Shown here: in pieces, positions 1-25,312 of the stretch | How the letters are laid out: each line of letters starts with the position of its first letter | How positions within the stretch are numbered: position 1 is the stretch's first letter | From: Nymphaea colorata | Taxonomy: Eukaryota > Streptophyta > Magnoliopsida > Nymphaeales > Nymphaeaceae | Length of the DNA: 64,000 nt | NCBI RefSeq assembly: GCF_008831285.2 | Contig: NC_045141.1 | Span: forward strand, 19,030,848-19,094,847 | Direction: 5' to 3' | Notes under the pieces: generated by a model | What the model saw: the letters and a program-made list of their open reading frames with translations, nothing else | Database searches by the model: none | What the model was told of the DNA's origin: nothing | Position numbers and translations under genes: made by a program

Positions 1-1691
1 AAAATCTCAAGAGATTATCTGCTAGTGGTGATGAGTACATTTGCAGTAGTCTTAAAGAGCTTCCTGAAGACATTGGGGAACTCAACAATTTAATATATTT
101 GGACATAAGCTATAATCCTGATCTTGCTGTCGTTCCTTCTAGTTTCTTTAATCTTAGCTCACTGGAGATACTGAAGGCTGCTGATTGTAACTGGATACGG
201 AAGGTTGACATTGACAGCTTAGGTAAATTGTCTTCATTAAAAGAATTAGACTTGAGATTCAGTGACGGCTTCTGTAGCTTGCCATCGTGTATAGGTGTGC
301 TTCCTCAGCTTGAGAGGCTAGATTTAGAATGCTGTGAAAGTCTTCAGTTCCTCCCTCAACTTCCTCCCTCACTAGTCAGGCTTTCTGCAAGGTGTTGCTC
401 TGCTTTGGAGATTATGTCTGATGTTTCAAACTTGAAGGGCTTACAGGAATTGGATTTAAGTGGCTGTGAAAAGCTTATCGACATTCCAGGCCTTGAAAAT
501 TTGGGCTACTTGAAGGTTGTGAAGCTTGGAAGGTGTAGAAGCCTCTCTGATACTCAGAGGTACAGAATTAAGGTATATATCTTGCACAATCTGCACAAAC
601 GCCTTTAGTGGTTTTGCTTAAACTCAGGTCCTGTTCTTTGCAAAGGTCTTTGAACTTTGGCTTGGAAGTAGGGACTTGACTTGAAAGGGGTTGACACATG
701 ATTAGTGGGTCATGCTAAAGCACTCTGCCAGGTCATAACAATGTTATTTTTATTTACATTATAGTACCAGAGATAATGATGCATAAATATATTTCTATAG
801 TTACATCAATATACACCTATATATGATCTTATAGATAATTGTGCGAGTCTGTGAGAACTCCGGTGAAATATGTATCCACTGCAAACTCACGTATGTATAT
901 CCAATCACTTGGCTTAGTCATGCTACAACTTGGCTTCTGCTCGACCAAATCTTGTCAACTTTCTGGTCGTTCATTTTTATTGATCAGGTGGATGATCAAT
1001 CCTAGCCATGTTAGCTGAATTACCTGGTTGACCTATCAAGTTTCAGACTGCTGATTTTTACATAATCTGCTTGCTGCTTTATTTCTAAGTTTTTGTCTTT
1101 CCATTTTGAGCTCAGGAAGCAAGCTTTCGACATTTGTCTGAGTTCTCAATCTCTGGAAGTCCAACTCTTGGTCGCTCTTTGGATGCACGGCTGCTCTCTT
1201 TCTTTCTTCACAAGAGGTTGCAGTGTGTCAGTTTGTACTTGGAAATTAGCGGAAACTTTGAAGATGGGGAGGGAATACGTGTTCATGTTGACGTTGTGAA
1301 GAATCATTATACCATATCAGAAGCTGTAAGTGAAGTTGCTCTGTGCAGGGACCCATTAAAGTTAGGTAGAAACGAGCCTGTGCTAATCAAGCTTCAAGAG
1401 AATGAAAGGACGAAAGGTTATGCAGAAAATGACCATGGGATCATGCATGTGTCAATAGACAGGGGCCTGCTTATGGGGGCTGATGTGAAATTAGGTGCAG
1501 ATGAGAGTTTTGCCGATAGTTATATTGAGTATTTACAGCATGGAAACTATTCATTCTATAGGTATGAGGCGATGGACATCTCAGTTGATGGTAGTTCTCA
1601 GAACACTAGGTGGTACTGTAGGCTGGTGTTTGAGCAACAGTTGGATTGGTCCAGACTGCACCACCCTGAAGGGCTCTGGAGGCGCCTCTGA
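1..1691 (+). CDS. TNL-type LRR disease-resistance protein, 3' end (partial)
   Basis: The window opens inside an exon. Frame 3 is open from base 3 and encodes leucine-rich repeats (e.g. LPEDIGELNNLIYLDIS, LSSLKELDLRFS, LPQLERLDLECC, LKGLQELDLSGC). The step LQFLPQLPPSLVRLSARCC is typical of the last repeats of TIR-NBS-LRR receptors. This exon ends at 572 before a GT donor in phase 0. The next exon starts at 1116 after a CAG acceptor and reads in frame to a TGA ending at 1691, encoding about 190 residues of a post-LRR C-terminal domain. Family knowledge: such proteins are intracellular immune receptors for pathogen effectors. The TIR and NB-ARC domains would lie upstream, outside the window. TNL rather than CNL is inferred from LRR style only. 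No frame break is seen in the visible part. Confidence 0.72.
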
Positions 1692-2413
1692 AAGTGAACC
1701 TGAGGAACTCCAGCCTCCAGGCCTTTTCCATTTGCGACGGGGGTTCAGGCAAGTATTAAGCTTCTGAAACATGGGATCCTTTGATTTTGTTGAGGAGTGA
1801 ATGGCATCATCAGGTTGGCATCATCTTACCTGCTCTTCAACATATTTTGGCTTCATTTCATGGCTGGTAATACAATTTAACCACTCGTTCTTTTTTATGT
1901 TTTCTCTATTTTTTCTCATAAAACCGATCTATATTTGCAAGTGGGTTCAAGGTCAGCATTGTCATTGATGTTAAAAAAAACAAAGGACTGAGAATCTGAG
2001 AAAATTTTCTAAATTTCAGAGCCTGATTGGACAATAGTTGCATCGAATGGTGAAAAGTAATATTGTTTATGCCTTCACTTTTTGAACCAACAGTAGATTT
2101 CTAAATTCGATGGTAGTCGGATTAAAAATCTTTAGTCACCTACAATGTATATTTCAAATCCTCAAGGTAGATCAGAAGTAATGAGTTGCCGCGTGTAGAT
2201 TTTGATGAGGAAGCCTTTTGCAAATATTTTTATAAAATTGCTACGCAAATGCAAGAGAACACAGAGATTTTTTTTTTTTCTTTTTGGATTTCTGTCCATT
2301 TTTTTCTGAAGAACAGCAATTTATCATTTTGGACAAGGCATATACACAACTATGTAGGAGAAAAAATAAAATAAAAAGGAAAACAAATATTTTCTGATAC
2401 AAAAAACCCTCTT
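1692..2413. other. Intergenic, between convergent gene 3' ends
   Basis: AT-rich sequence with short T and A runs (about 2269-2282 and 2362-2372) between the end of the LRR gene (+) and the end of the MYB gene (-). It presumably holds both 3' UTRs. No gene or clear repeat is seen. Confidence 0.6.
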
Positions 2414-5400
2414 TTAATGATAAATTACATCATGAGTGTTAGCAGCGATCTTGCTGAACAAATCCTCCCCACACAACAGGTCGTAGAGACCTTCCTCCAC
2501 AAGAAGATCGACGTCATTCCCAAATTGCTCCTCCAACTCCACAAAATGTCGCGAAGTCTCTGCACCAGCACCGCTCTGAATTCCGTCCATTCCCGGAAAA
2601 CCAAAAGCCAAGCCGTTGTCAAGGTTACACGTGGGCGCCAACGTTGCATCCTGGCCGTTGAAATTGTACCGTCGGTCGTCTTCCGGTTCAAGCCACTCGG
2701 AGAAGAGCAGCTTAGGCAGGGGGCGGCTCATGAGCGTCGTTCCCTTCACCGGCGGCGAGTCATGACTGACAGTGGGGCAATCGCCGCTTAAAAGGCTTGA
2801 ACTCTGAGCGTCGGTGATAAACCACAACGGCTCCGTTGATTCCAAACTTGCGGCGGGGAATCGGCACGATGGTCTTGAGGACGAGGTGTCTGAGGTCGGG
2901 GACGTGGTCGATTCGGACTCTGCCGAAGACGAGGGGTTGGGCGGAACATCCTCAGAAAGTGGCGGCGTCGAGGTGGTTGGACGGCGAGGATTCAGCCTCG
3001 CCTGCGCCGCTTTCCTCTTGCTCAGGTGGGAGTTCCAGTGGTTCTTTATCTCGTTGTCCGTGCGTCCAGGTAAATGGAAGGCTATCTGGGACCATCTGCC
3101 ACGCTCGGGAAGAAACAACACCTTAGTCAAAATTTCCATGGAAGCTCGACAGGGAGAATCCATGAATTATTAGCACACAGAAAATATGAAGGCATTGGAG
3201 TCTTAGAAAAAGGTAATATTCTTTGAATCATGATATCTTTGTGATATTTTTGAACTGACAATTTCTCGAAAGTATTGTCATCTGTTTCACCAGATGGAAA
3301 GGAACTCTTTTTCTCCTCACTGGGCCTCCTAATTAAAAAAAAGGTGGATTTTGTAAGTGTGATTGAACTTTGATTTCAAAAGTTAATGGAAGATGAGAGA
3401 AGTGTCGGTCTCATTTATTCAAGTCGAATTTCTCTCATCCACTTCTCTTGATGTTTGTTTTAATTGGTGTGAGAACTTTGGACTTCCCATCCAACAGGGA
3501 ATTTCTGCCAGCTTCTGATGAAACAGACGATCAGGCAGTGCTGGTTGGGAACGTGGTGTTTTAGGTAATGAGAAATATATTGGTAGTTCTCATAATATTT
3601 GCCCCAACCTTGCGTTGTAGGTTGAGTAGATAAGGCAACTACATCTTTAAAATCATTCATGTCATCATCATCTTGAATAAGAAGTCCTTGGCAACAGGAC
3701 ACTTTGGTGCGATCTCCCTCTGCTTCAATGAGAAACTAGCTAAGATGATGAGCAAATTTATTGAGACTGAAATCATTCAGTTCTGTCATGAGATCAAGAG
3801 AAAAGATAAATTGAAATTCTCGACCATTCTGTGAATGTTGAAAGGCTGTTTGGGAGATATGCAAAGAAATAAGGAGTGAACGAGGGGAGAGAAGATGGTG
3901 TTCTCGTAAGCACGAAGAGAAGGAAGGAAACAAGAACCCAAGAAATGGAAAGAACAAAAGAAGAAGAGGGGAAAATGAACATACTTATTTCCAAGCACGT
4001 CATGAAGGCCCATAATGATCTCTTCCTCCCGCTCCGTGAACACGTCTCGTTTGAGTCCAGGTCTCAGGTAATTGATCCATCTCAGCCTGCAACTCTTCCC
4101 ATTTCTCTGCAACCCTGCAACGGAAATTCGCGTAACCCTTTTACAGTGAGCTAATAATATGTCATCTTCTGGTATTATTCATTAGCAAACTTTGATGGGC
4201 CAACTTCATGAGCTCTACCGTTCCTGCAGCTTTCTAGTGCATGTTCTTTTCTTCTTGGGGCCACTTCTAAATGAAAATCCTCACATCACTGGCTGTAAAT
4301 TTATAGCAACTTCTTTTCTATTAATGAGTGGCGTTTCGAAGGTGGCAAAGAATTGGAAAAACAATGGAAATGGTTAACAGGTTTTAGCCTTCTCCGGCAC
4401 GAGATATTCCATTAAGTTGTATTTATTTCATCGCAGATTTGAGATCCGCGGTGATTAGGGAATCAGACACCCCCTCCTTTTCGAAAATCCAGCCTTAAAT
4501 CTATGGTTTTTAACATGTAGCTACTGCAAACTGATGATCACCTTTTTATGCAACTTCAGATCTAAGATCCGAAGCTACCTTAATGCTTTAAAAACTTTTG
4601 AGAAAGGAGGGCAGTCAAAACGAAAATACCAGTTTTATTTGTTGAATTCCCTGGCTTTGTCAGTAATTAGGTGATTACTGGTGTGCTTGGCTCCCTTGAT
4701 GCAGGTCCAGAACACTATAGATGCTTAGCTTTTTAAAAATATGGTTTTAGGTGAGGGAGAGGTTATCGCGCCATGTAAACAAAGAGTCAAAACCTTCTCT
4801 CTCATTTCAGTTGCTTGTCGAATCCAAAACTGTCTTGGCATCAGATGGTGGAAGGTTCATATGCTTCAACTTGAATATAGAGACCCACCTCCTTTTGGTA
4901 TAGGAGCATAGTCCCTTATAAATCAAACTAAGGACTCGCTCTATAAAATATCCCTACCCACCTACTTGAGCTATGCTCTACGAGACTAAAACCATAGTTT
5001 ATAAAGCAGTGGTTTGATATGGAAAGGCTGTGTCAGCAGAGGAAGCGCATCGTTCGGAATGCACCCAGCCATATTCGGTTCCTATGAGCATGACACTTTT
5101 CAATATAACATGGAAACTTTATGCACGATCTCAGAACAGAAAACAGTACACTCAAAAATTCATATGAGAGTTCAGGTCAGCGAGTTTACATCACAGGTGG
5201 GCTAGGCCTGGAGGGAGGTGCATTTAGAAGTTTCTTCTTCCATAAGGAAAAATAAAGAAAGGCTGTGGAGGGTTTTTGAAGACAAGCCAGGGGCGCAAAT
5301 TCAACGACCGCCTTTCTTTTCTGGATCTGGACATGCAGGCTTGCTCTCTGCATTTACTTGATCATCAACATGAAGCCTGCCTACCCATGGACATTTCTTT

Positions 5401-6207
5401 GCAGGGGGTCTATAATATCCAGGATTCAAATGGGTTGGACTTGATTTTGTTATTATTGTTATATAAAACATGATTTTGACATGGCTTCTGATGCATTTTA
5501 GTCTTCATCATTAGCCCAAATCATTTAATTTGCATCCTTACTTATGCCGCAGCGCGGCATTCACTCTCTTTTTTCAACTTTGAGTGAGTCTCAGCCGGCC
5601 AAGTCTCACAAGAACAACACTCTTAAAAGATTCCAGCAACAAGGTTGAGACCTGATCAAAGGCTTTCAATTTGACACTCTTCGCATTCATTTCTTGGCAC
5701 CATTGTAGATGTTTCCGGCTCTGACCAACAAGGTGATACAATCTTGAAGAGCATTTACTAACTACCTGTTCAGATGAAAAGTGACAGGGAGAAGCAGCGT
5801 CTGCAGCAAGGTGAGCACTTCTTTTTTCTTTGAAAAGAGAAAGAGATTTAGCTGCTAATATGCTTCTTTTCGATTACGCACTTGTTTGCATCATGGATAA
5901 TACTGAAAAGAGATGAAACCACTAAGGAAAAGATGCACATGGCAAAAAAAGTACGAAATACCCTTCATACAGAGAATCATATCCGATGATATGAAAGAGC
6001 GTGGAGATAAGAAATTGAAGAATGATGAAAAAAAAAAAAAAAAACTTTCATGGCTGATCAATTACCTGCCTTCATCGGGACGGTGCTCCAACATCCATGT
6101 CCATTTTCCAATATGTAATTTTGGAGCTTCTCATCTTCCTCCGGCGACCACAGCCCTCTGCGGCACTTGGGTTTTCGCGCCTGGCTAAGGCATTGCTTGC
6201 AAACCAT
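2414..6207 (-). CDS. R2R3-MYB transcription factor, LAF1/MYB18-like
   Basis: Three exons on the minus strand: 6207-6066, 4114-3985 and 3095-2414, totalling 954 nt (317 aa). The 130-nt middle exon and intron positions match the usual R2R3-MYB layout. R2 carries Trp at residues 20, 40 and 60. R3 has Phe73 in place of the first Trp (normal for the class), then Trp92 and Trp111, with the recognition-helix stretch [18 protein letters not shown] Ser/Thr/Pro-rich linker follows, then [10 protein letters not shown] near residues 217-226 and an acidic C-terminus, a likely activation region. The N-terminus ([20 protein letters not shown]) and the LLFxEWL motif point to the Arabidopsis MYB18 (LAF1)/MYB19/MYB45 clade. 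LAF1 is a nuclear activator in far-red light signalling; that role here is inference. The start is the first ATG after the TATA box at 6327-6334. Intron 2 and part of intron 1 have been copied, inverted, to 24-25.3 kb. Confidence 0.9.
3398..4972 (-). repeat. Source copy of the inverted MYB duplication
   Basis: This stretch (part of MYB intron 2, exon 2, part of intron 1) reappears reverse-complemented at about 23975-25312. Shared anchors are exon 2, the block around 4200-4340, the block around 4580-4700, and the motif near 4895-4935 that reads as rc at 24020-24060. The copies differ by base changes and indels, including a deletion of roughly 170 bases in the derived copy. This copy is taken as the source because it sits inside the complete gene. 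Confidence 0.85.
5335..5465 (+). repeat. Dispersed module shared with 23860-23985 (direct orientation)
   Basis: About 125 bases starting ATGCAGGCTTGCTCTCTGC match 23858-23985 in the same orientation, although the neighbouring MYB sequence is inverted between the two places. A second short block, AGCAAGGTGAGCACTTCTT near 5806-5824, is also repeated in direct orientation near 23828. The module lies in MYB intron 1. It could be encoded as an alternative exon, but there is no evidence for that. Confidence 0.7.
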
Positions 6208-6326
6208 CTTGGGGAACCGGAAGCAGCAAAAGATGATTGATGAGGAACTAACTGAAGGGAGAGGCACTGTGGATGTTTGAAGAGAAAAAAGAATGATATT
6301 GGTGAAAGTGATATATGGTTGGTACA

Positions 6327-6334
6327 TATTTATA
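6327..6334 (-). promoter_or_regulatory. TATA box of the MYB gene
   Basis: Minus-strand TATAAATA about 120 bases upstream of the MYB start codon. This implies a transcription start near 6300 and a 5' UTR of roughly 90 bases. Confidence 0.6.
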
Positions 6335-6559
6335 GAGATGACTCACCGCCATCTTTTCGTCCCTCCACATATAGTTTAAGATTAAAGGACCATTGAGATT
6401 TTATTTTATAATTCTTGTTTTCAATGGGTAAAACCAGGTTTTGAATTGTGTAAGAAGGTTTAAAACTACCCTTGAGGACGACGAGTAATATGACGACATC
6501 TAGGTCGACTCATATGGGGCCAAATGGTAGCTTCTTGTCTTCTTCGAAGGTAACGGGCC

Positions 6560-6790
6560 GAGTCAGAGATCTAAAGTTGGAAGGGCCTATAATCTTAGAT
6601 CTTCAAGGCCATTCTTATCTCATCTTAGATCAGATCCCTTTGATAATGGAAAACTAAAAAAGAAGATTTTAAAATCTAGCTTAAGATCCTTAATTTGATG
6701 AACAATGGATCTTAGTGTGGATCGTCTTTTACATCAACAATCGCATGCCACATATAAATCTGATCTCCAAGGTAATCAAATGCTCAAAAG
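6560..6790. mobile_element. MITE-like dispersed repeat, copy 1
   Basis: Shares an extended pattern with 9215-9420: ATGGATCTTA, then a T-rich step, then ACATCA, then GCATGCCACAT, ending near AATCAAATGC. No open frame. It behaves like a non-autonomous DNA element, but I could not define exact ends or target-site duplications. Confidence 0.45.
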
Positions 6791-7562
6791 CTATGTTCTT
6801 GTTTTCTATGGTATTTGAAAATTCTACCGAACCCCAAGTTCCAAAACTGAAACTGTTTTGTTGCCTGGACGCATAAATCATGATGGAAATTGAAGGCTGA
6901 ATGGAGCAAAGTCTAGACCAGGGTCTGGGTTTTACAGGATTTGGATTGAGATGGAGTTAATATTGATAAGAGTTGGGAGTCGGTCTATACATATAAGCAC
7001 TAAAAATGAATTTCGTTATCTCAAAGTAATCTGACAAAAAAAAAATGATTTAATCTGAATTCAGATTTGAACCCCAGCCACATATAGTGAACAACAGGTG
7101 GCAAGAGTCGAGTTGAGAAGGGTGTTAAAATAAAGACCATTGATCAAGTCTCAACCCTTCAATCTTGAGCCGCAGTATTCCCAAGCAGCATCATAATAAA
7201 TAAATAAATAAACAAATAAATAAAAGAAATTTAAACCCCCACGTCCCCCACCCCCAAAACAAAATTTAAAAGAAAACTATTAGTATATTTCTTGTGCCAT
7301 TTTTCAAGCCTTTTTAATCTTTCCTTTGCGTGTGCTGAAAGACAGGCCTTTCTTGAACGAAGGACATTGACATACAAAATCGGCAGACATTTCTAGGTGA
7401 GGGCCTTCCTAATCTCTGCAAAAATATAAAGAAATTTCATAAGCAAAACTTATGAGAGTTGATGGTACTTCTGAAATAGTACTTAGCACATCTGTACTTG
7501 GGATACGTTTTAATTCCTTCGTTATATTAAGATATTGCCATTGGGAACACATACAGTAAGTC

Positions 7563-8086
7563 TTAATGCATGTTGCATGAGGAAGATATTTTATAAGCTT
7601 TCAGTCTTTTCGGAATTTTCTCAACGTCAATAACCTGATGTGGATCGACAGTTGACATCTTCGCACCACTATCATTGAGTAACAACGAGCCAACAGGTTG
7701 AGTTGATTGGGAATGAGGACCCATGTTGACCACAGTGAGGCATGTTCTTGTGTTTGGTACCGTCATATGCTTTTCTCCTCTAATACTAATTCCTTGTTTC
7801 TCAAACTTCTTAGTCTTTGAATTCCTGAAAATGAAATCGACATTAATAAAAGTACAAAATCTAATGGAATGGATTTGTCCAACCATAACTTCAAAATAAT
7901 CAGACTTTGGTTCCTGAACTCATTGTTCAGTTGAATCCCCGTTTTCCGCTCATTTCTCATTGGCAGACAAACCAGCAACATTTGGTGTTTCTTCAACATT
8001 TTTTCTGGATTCTTCAGAGATGGATACTCTCTTGTTCTCAGTAACACCTTTCTCCCCTTTTGTTTAAGATCATGTTTAGCATCCAT
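7563..8086 (-). pseudogene. Possible degraded coding remnant, unrecognised
   Basis: Two overlapping minus-strand open frames of 107 codons (8086-7763 and 7886-7563) run into each other as if separated by a frameshift. The second contains a hydrophilic stretch (SLLLNDSGAKMSTVDPHQV). No family is recognised and there are no supporting splice or promoter signals. It may be chance. Confidence 0.18.
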
Positions 8087-9214
8087 TCTTATCAGTTCAA
8101 GCTTTTATTCTCACAGAATCATTGATATAGGGGACTTCATTACCACAGATATGAATTATTTTCCTTTTCCTTTTTGTTCAAGGGATATGAATTTCCTCCA
8201 TGTAACATGTTGGGGCCAATTGCACCATTCTGCGGCTCCGAGAAAATCAAATATTTCCATCTGCTAATCTCAAACGCTGTCCAGAGGACAGGTCCCTTCT
8301 CAGTTATGGGTGTCTAAGTCAACAAAAAATTTTCAGCGTCCTGTAAAAGTATTCAATGAAACGCAGACAGATGCAAAACAAAAAAAACATGAAGAAAGAG
8401 TTTACTTACATCTTATTGTTGTTGCACCGAGTGTAGCATAGCTGATTGGATTGATGGATTTGTGAAATTTTATTTGTCATTCCGATTTTCATGGGCTCCG
8501 CTCTACTTTTTTGTACTGCAAATGGTAAATGTGTAATGTTGAGTTAATGGGTGTCTCCTCATCACCCAAATTTCCAAAACAGTTGCATTCAAGGGACAGG
8601 AAAAAGGGGAAGGGTCTTTCCCCTACTAGGCCACCCCTAGCCTAACATTCCTTCTTAAAGGAAGGCATGAAACCAGCCAAAGTACTAGCTCTTTCAGATG
8701 AAGTGGGTGTGTTTCCCAAATTTACCATCCTAAGATGGAAAAGGTGAAAACAAAAAGGAGCTCTCTTCAAACAGTTGTTCAAAAGAAGCAGAAGCGAACT
8801 CTTGTGTTCAACCAGCTACCAACAAACACATTCATATTAAAAAACAAAAACTCACATGGATTAAACAACGTTCTTTTGGGCCAAAAAGGCTAGCGTGGTT
8901 TATAGTTGCAACTTGCAACAGTTTTAAGATTTTCCGCTCATAAATCCGGGGGATTTTCCCACCAGGGTAGTGATTAATTATGAACTGCGGGCTTAATTAT
9001 CATGAACTCAAGATCTTGTGACGTAGGAAAGGATCTTTTGACCTGTTCAAGTCAAGCCATTTGTCTCCGCGTTACGTAGATAAGTGCGAACAATATTTTG
9101 GAAAAAGAGGAATAAAGCGCGAGCCCATAAAAAAAAACAGCTAAAAATTCAACCTGTCTCTCCCAATTGCTCTACTGCTGACGTCGGAATTTTCTCTTCA
9201 AATGATCAAGCTCC

Positions 9215-9420
9215 CCAGGTCGACCTTAAATCTGACATTTTCTCAATGCAAAAAGTTAGAATAAGGATCTGCTTCTTGTGGATGGCCTGACCAAGACCCT
9301 TAGTTTGATAAACTATGGATCTTATAATGGATCTTTTGCTACATCAGCAAAAGCATGCCACATCATGTCCACATTAGATCCATAAATTTCAAATCTGGAA
9401 TAATCAAATGCCTCCTTTAA
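9215..9420. mobile_element. MITE-like dispersed repeat, copy 2
   Basis: Same family as 6560-6790 and 42945-43280. The end CATAAATTTCAAAT followed by AATCAA matches 43236-43262. Non-coding. Confidence 0.5.
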
Positions 9421-11265
9421 AATAAATGGAATAGTTACATTCGAATTTATTTAAAAACAAGAAGCAAGAGGCCGCAAAAGAAAAAAAAATGCAACTTTTT
9501 TAATTAGTTGATATGGTTTTAGAACATTCGATCTGAAAAAATCTCGAGAACATATATATTGTCTAGCATATAAAATTCACAAACAATTAGAAATTAATAC
9601 CATAAAATGTTAAACCATGTTCTTGGCAATGTTGAAATCATAAAAGTTAAAAGAAGCAATATTTTCAAATTGTCCTACAGTTTAAAAAATGTTTGAAACG
9701 GTGGAAATAAAACGACGATTTCTTTTAAATATGCGGAGGCCATTAGGAAAGGTCAAACAAAATAATTTAATGGAGGTTCTCGGCTTTCCTGCATTGTGGG
9801 TCATCCCCAGGAAGGCCCTTGATTAGATTGTTGCCCAAGAAAAGGATTGTTCGTTGCACTCTGTCGTGTGTCTCTGCGTAGAAACGTTGTTTGGTAATTA
9901 TATTTGTACATGAATTGTATATTTGTTTTCTGCTAACTGAAGCATCCTTTGAGCAATTGCACTGTCGGCCTACAGCTTTCCCTTCGTTAATGGCAGGCGA
10001 CAGAGTACTACCGGCCGATCTGTGCTGACTCCTGATACACACCCACATTTATGACACTGGTTAGTCCACAGCAGAATCACAAAAGAAAAACCTTCGCCAA
10101 TCGCCGCCTCCAGATCAAGAAATGTATCAAAGTATGTGCTATTGGGTTAGACGTTAGGCCACGTCTAAAGAAGAATTGACGGCCGCACGTCATATAGAAT
10201 TGAGAAGATTTGCATGCTTGCGTCAAGCTCACCGATCTTCACATCAGCTGGTTCACTTCGATGGCGGCAGAAGCTAAAACGATCTCATTCACACTTATTC
10301 CAGCCTCTGTAGCTTTGATGTGTGCGCTAGTGCTCTCTTGGTTTGCCCAATTGTAAAGCAATTTTGGGCTCCAATCCATGTTCTTAGCTGAGCACTGCGA
10401 TCATGCAAACTATTTGCTACAGGCTGAACCTTTTTGTTGCCAAAAATTGAGGAGGCTTGTGCATGCGAAGCATTGCCAGTTTCCGGTTAGTTCAGACAGG
10501 CAATAGATAAGGTCCATTCCATTTGTCCACACAGTGACCTCAAAAATTCAAGCATTGCCATTGTCATCAACTCACATACGACAAATGGGGCCGGCGTAGC
10601 ATGTTACTCGAGAAGTCAATCCGCTAACAGAACCTCCCAAGTGGAGTTTGATCAAGCCAACAAAACCTCCCTAGTGCAGTTCAAGCTGGATTTACTTCTG
10701 TTTCTGCTAATATTTTATCTAAAGGAATCAATCCGCCACCCCCTCTCGAAAGGGGCTTTATAGATGGACAGAAACGTAGCAGTCCTGTGACTTTCTCATG
10801 CATTATTATTGTTATTATTATTATCATTGCTAGTTGCTATTCTTATGGAGAGAGATCAATGAGCAAAAGAGGCTAAGGGCCGCTTACTCTCAGCAACAGT
10901 GTCACCCAAGAAAGATCCATGTGCAGATCCATGTATAACAACAACACCACAATAGAAGAAAGCAAGGGCACATCAAAATAAGCTTTCCTACAACATGATT
11001 TCTCTTGATAAAATACATGGCAGTACAATAATGGAATGTTTCGAGTCCTGTTTGGGCGCAACCAAGGAAAAGAACAGCAATTGAACTTCAATATAGGAAA
11101 TTAGCTTTCTAATTGTACATAAACCACAAAAAAAGAGAGAGCTTCAGATCAAAAATTATGCAAGCCAACAATATTAGAGGGACAAATTAACGATAAACAC
11201 AAGTTTGAACAGCTCAACTCTGCAGCAGCCAATAGAGTTGAAAGCAGCTTGGGAACTTTTTGAGT

Positions 11266-23799
<12,534 letters not shown>

Positions 23800-25312
23800 A
23801 ATGGCACCGATCAGTGACAGCTTCTGTAGCAAGGTGAGCACTTCTTCTTTCTTTGAGATGCAGGCTTGCTCTCTGCATTTACTTGATCATCAACCTCAAG
23901 CCTGCCTACCCATGGACATTTCTTTGCAGGGCATCTATTATATCCAGGATTCAAATGGGTTGGACTTAATTTTGTTATTTTATAGGTGGGTTGGAATATT
24001 TTATAGGGCACGTCTTTAGTTTGACCTATAAAGGACTATGCTCCTATACCAAAAAAAAGGTAAATCTCTATATGTAAGTAAGTTGATGCTTATGAACATT
24101 CCACCATTTGATGTCAACACAGTTTTGGATCTTAAAGGCAAGTGAAAGGAGAGAGAAGGTTAAACATCTTTTTAGAGGGCTGCACACCAGTAATCCCCTA
24201 ATTACTGACAAAGCCAGGGAATTAAACAAATAAAACTGGTATTTTCGTTTCCACTGTCCTCCTTTTTCAAAAGTTTTGAAAGCATTAGGGTTGTGTTTGA
24301 CAGCTTCGGATCTTAGGTGAAGTTGCACAAAAAAATGTGTTTTGATAGCATGAATTTAAAATATATGTTACATGTCGGATTTTGGAAAGGAGAGGCGTCT
24401 AATTCTCTGGTCGCCGCGCTTCTCAAATCTGCGATAAAACAAACGCAAGTACCTGGTGCCGATGTGCATAAAAGGGGAAAAGGCTAAAACCTGTAAACCA
24501 TTCCCATTGTTTTTCCAATTCTTTGCCACTTTGGAAAGTAGTAATAAAACTACAGCTAGTGATGTGAGGATTTTCATTTAGAAGTAGCCCTACGAACAAA
24601 AGAAGAACGTGCACTAGTAAGCTGCAGAACGGTGGAGTTCATGAAGTAGGCCCATCAAAGTTTGCTAATGAATAATACCACAAGATGGCATATTATTAGC
24701 TCACTGTAAAAGGGTTACGTGAATTTTCGTTGCAGGGATGCAGAGAAATGGGAAGAGTTGCAGGCTGAGATGGACCAATTACCTGAGACCTGGACTCAAA
24801 CGAGACGTGTTCACAGAGCGGGAGGAAGAGATCATTATGGGCCTTCATGATGTGCTTGGAAATAAGTCTGTTCATTTTCCCCTCTTCTTCTTTTGTTCTT
24901 TCCCTTTCTTGGGTTCTTGTTTCCTTCCTTCTCTTCGTGCTTACGGGAACACCATTATCTTTCTCCCCTCGTTCACTCCTTATTTCTTTGCATATCTCCC
25001 AAACAGCCCTTCAACATTCACAGAATGGTCGAGAATTTCAATTTGTCTTTTCCCCCTTGGCATATGATATATCTCATGACAGAACTGAATCAATTCAGTC
25101 TCAATAAATTTGCTAATCATCCAAGCTAGTTTCTCATTGAAGCAGTGGGAAATCACACTAAAGTGTCCTGTTACCAAGGAGTTCTTGTTCAAGATGATGA
25201 TGACATGAATGATTTTAAAGATGTAGTTGCCTTATCTACTCAACCTAGAACGCAAGGTATTGATGATGACATGAATGGGAGAAATTCGACTTGAATAAAT
25301 GAGACTGACACT
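23800..25312 (+). pseudogene. Inverted MYB gene fragment (exon 2 plus flanking intron)
   Basis: An inverted copy of the MYB locus at 3398-4972. Exon 2 is at 24736-24865, again 130 nt with an open frame ([20 protein letters not shown], then [17 protein letters not shown]), differing from the source by L to M at the first whole codon and I to T after LRW. The donor reads GTCTGT instead of GTATGT. Exons 1 and 3 are absent, so no MYB domain can be made. The left part (23858-23985) is the direct-orientation module shared with 5335-5465. The copy stops abruptly at 25312, where NT-C2 gene sequence begins. Confidence 0.85.

Larger units (their letters stand above)
6335..11265. other. Intergenic region between MYB and CFIm25 genes
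   Basis: No convincing gene. It contains two members of a MITE-like family (listed separately), an (AAAT)n-type stretch at 7195-7225, an (ATT)n stretch near 10803-10825, and a weak degraded reading frame at 7563-8086. The part next to 11266 is presumably the 3' UTR and downstream region of the CFIm25 gene. Confidence 0.5.
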
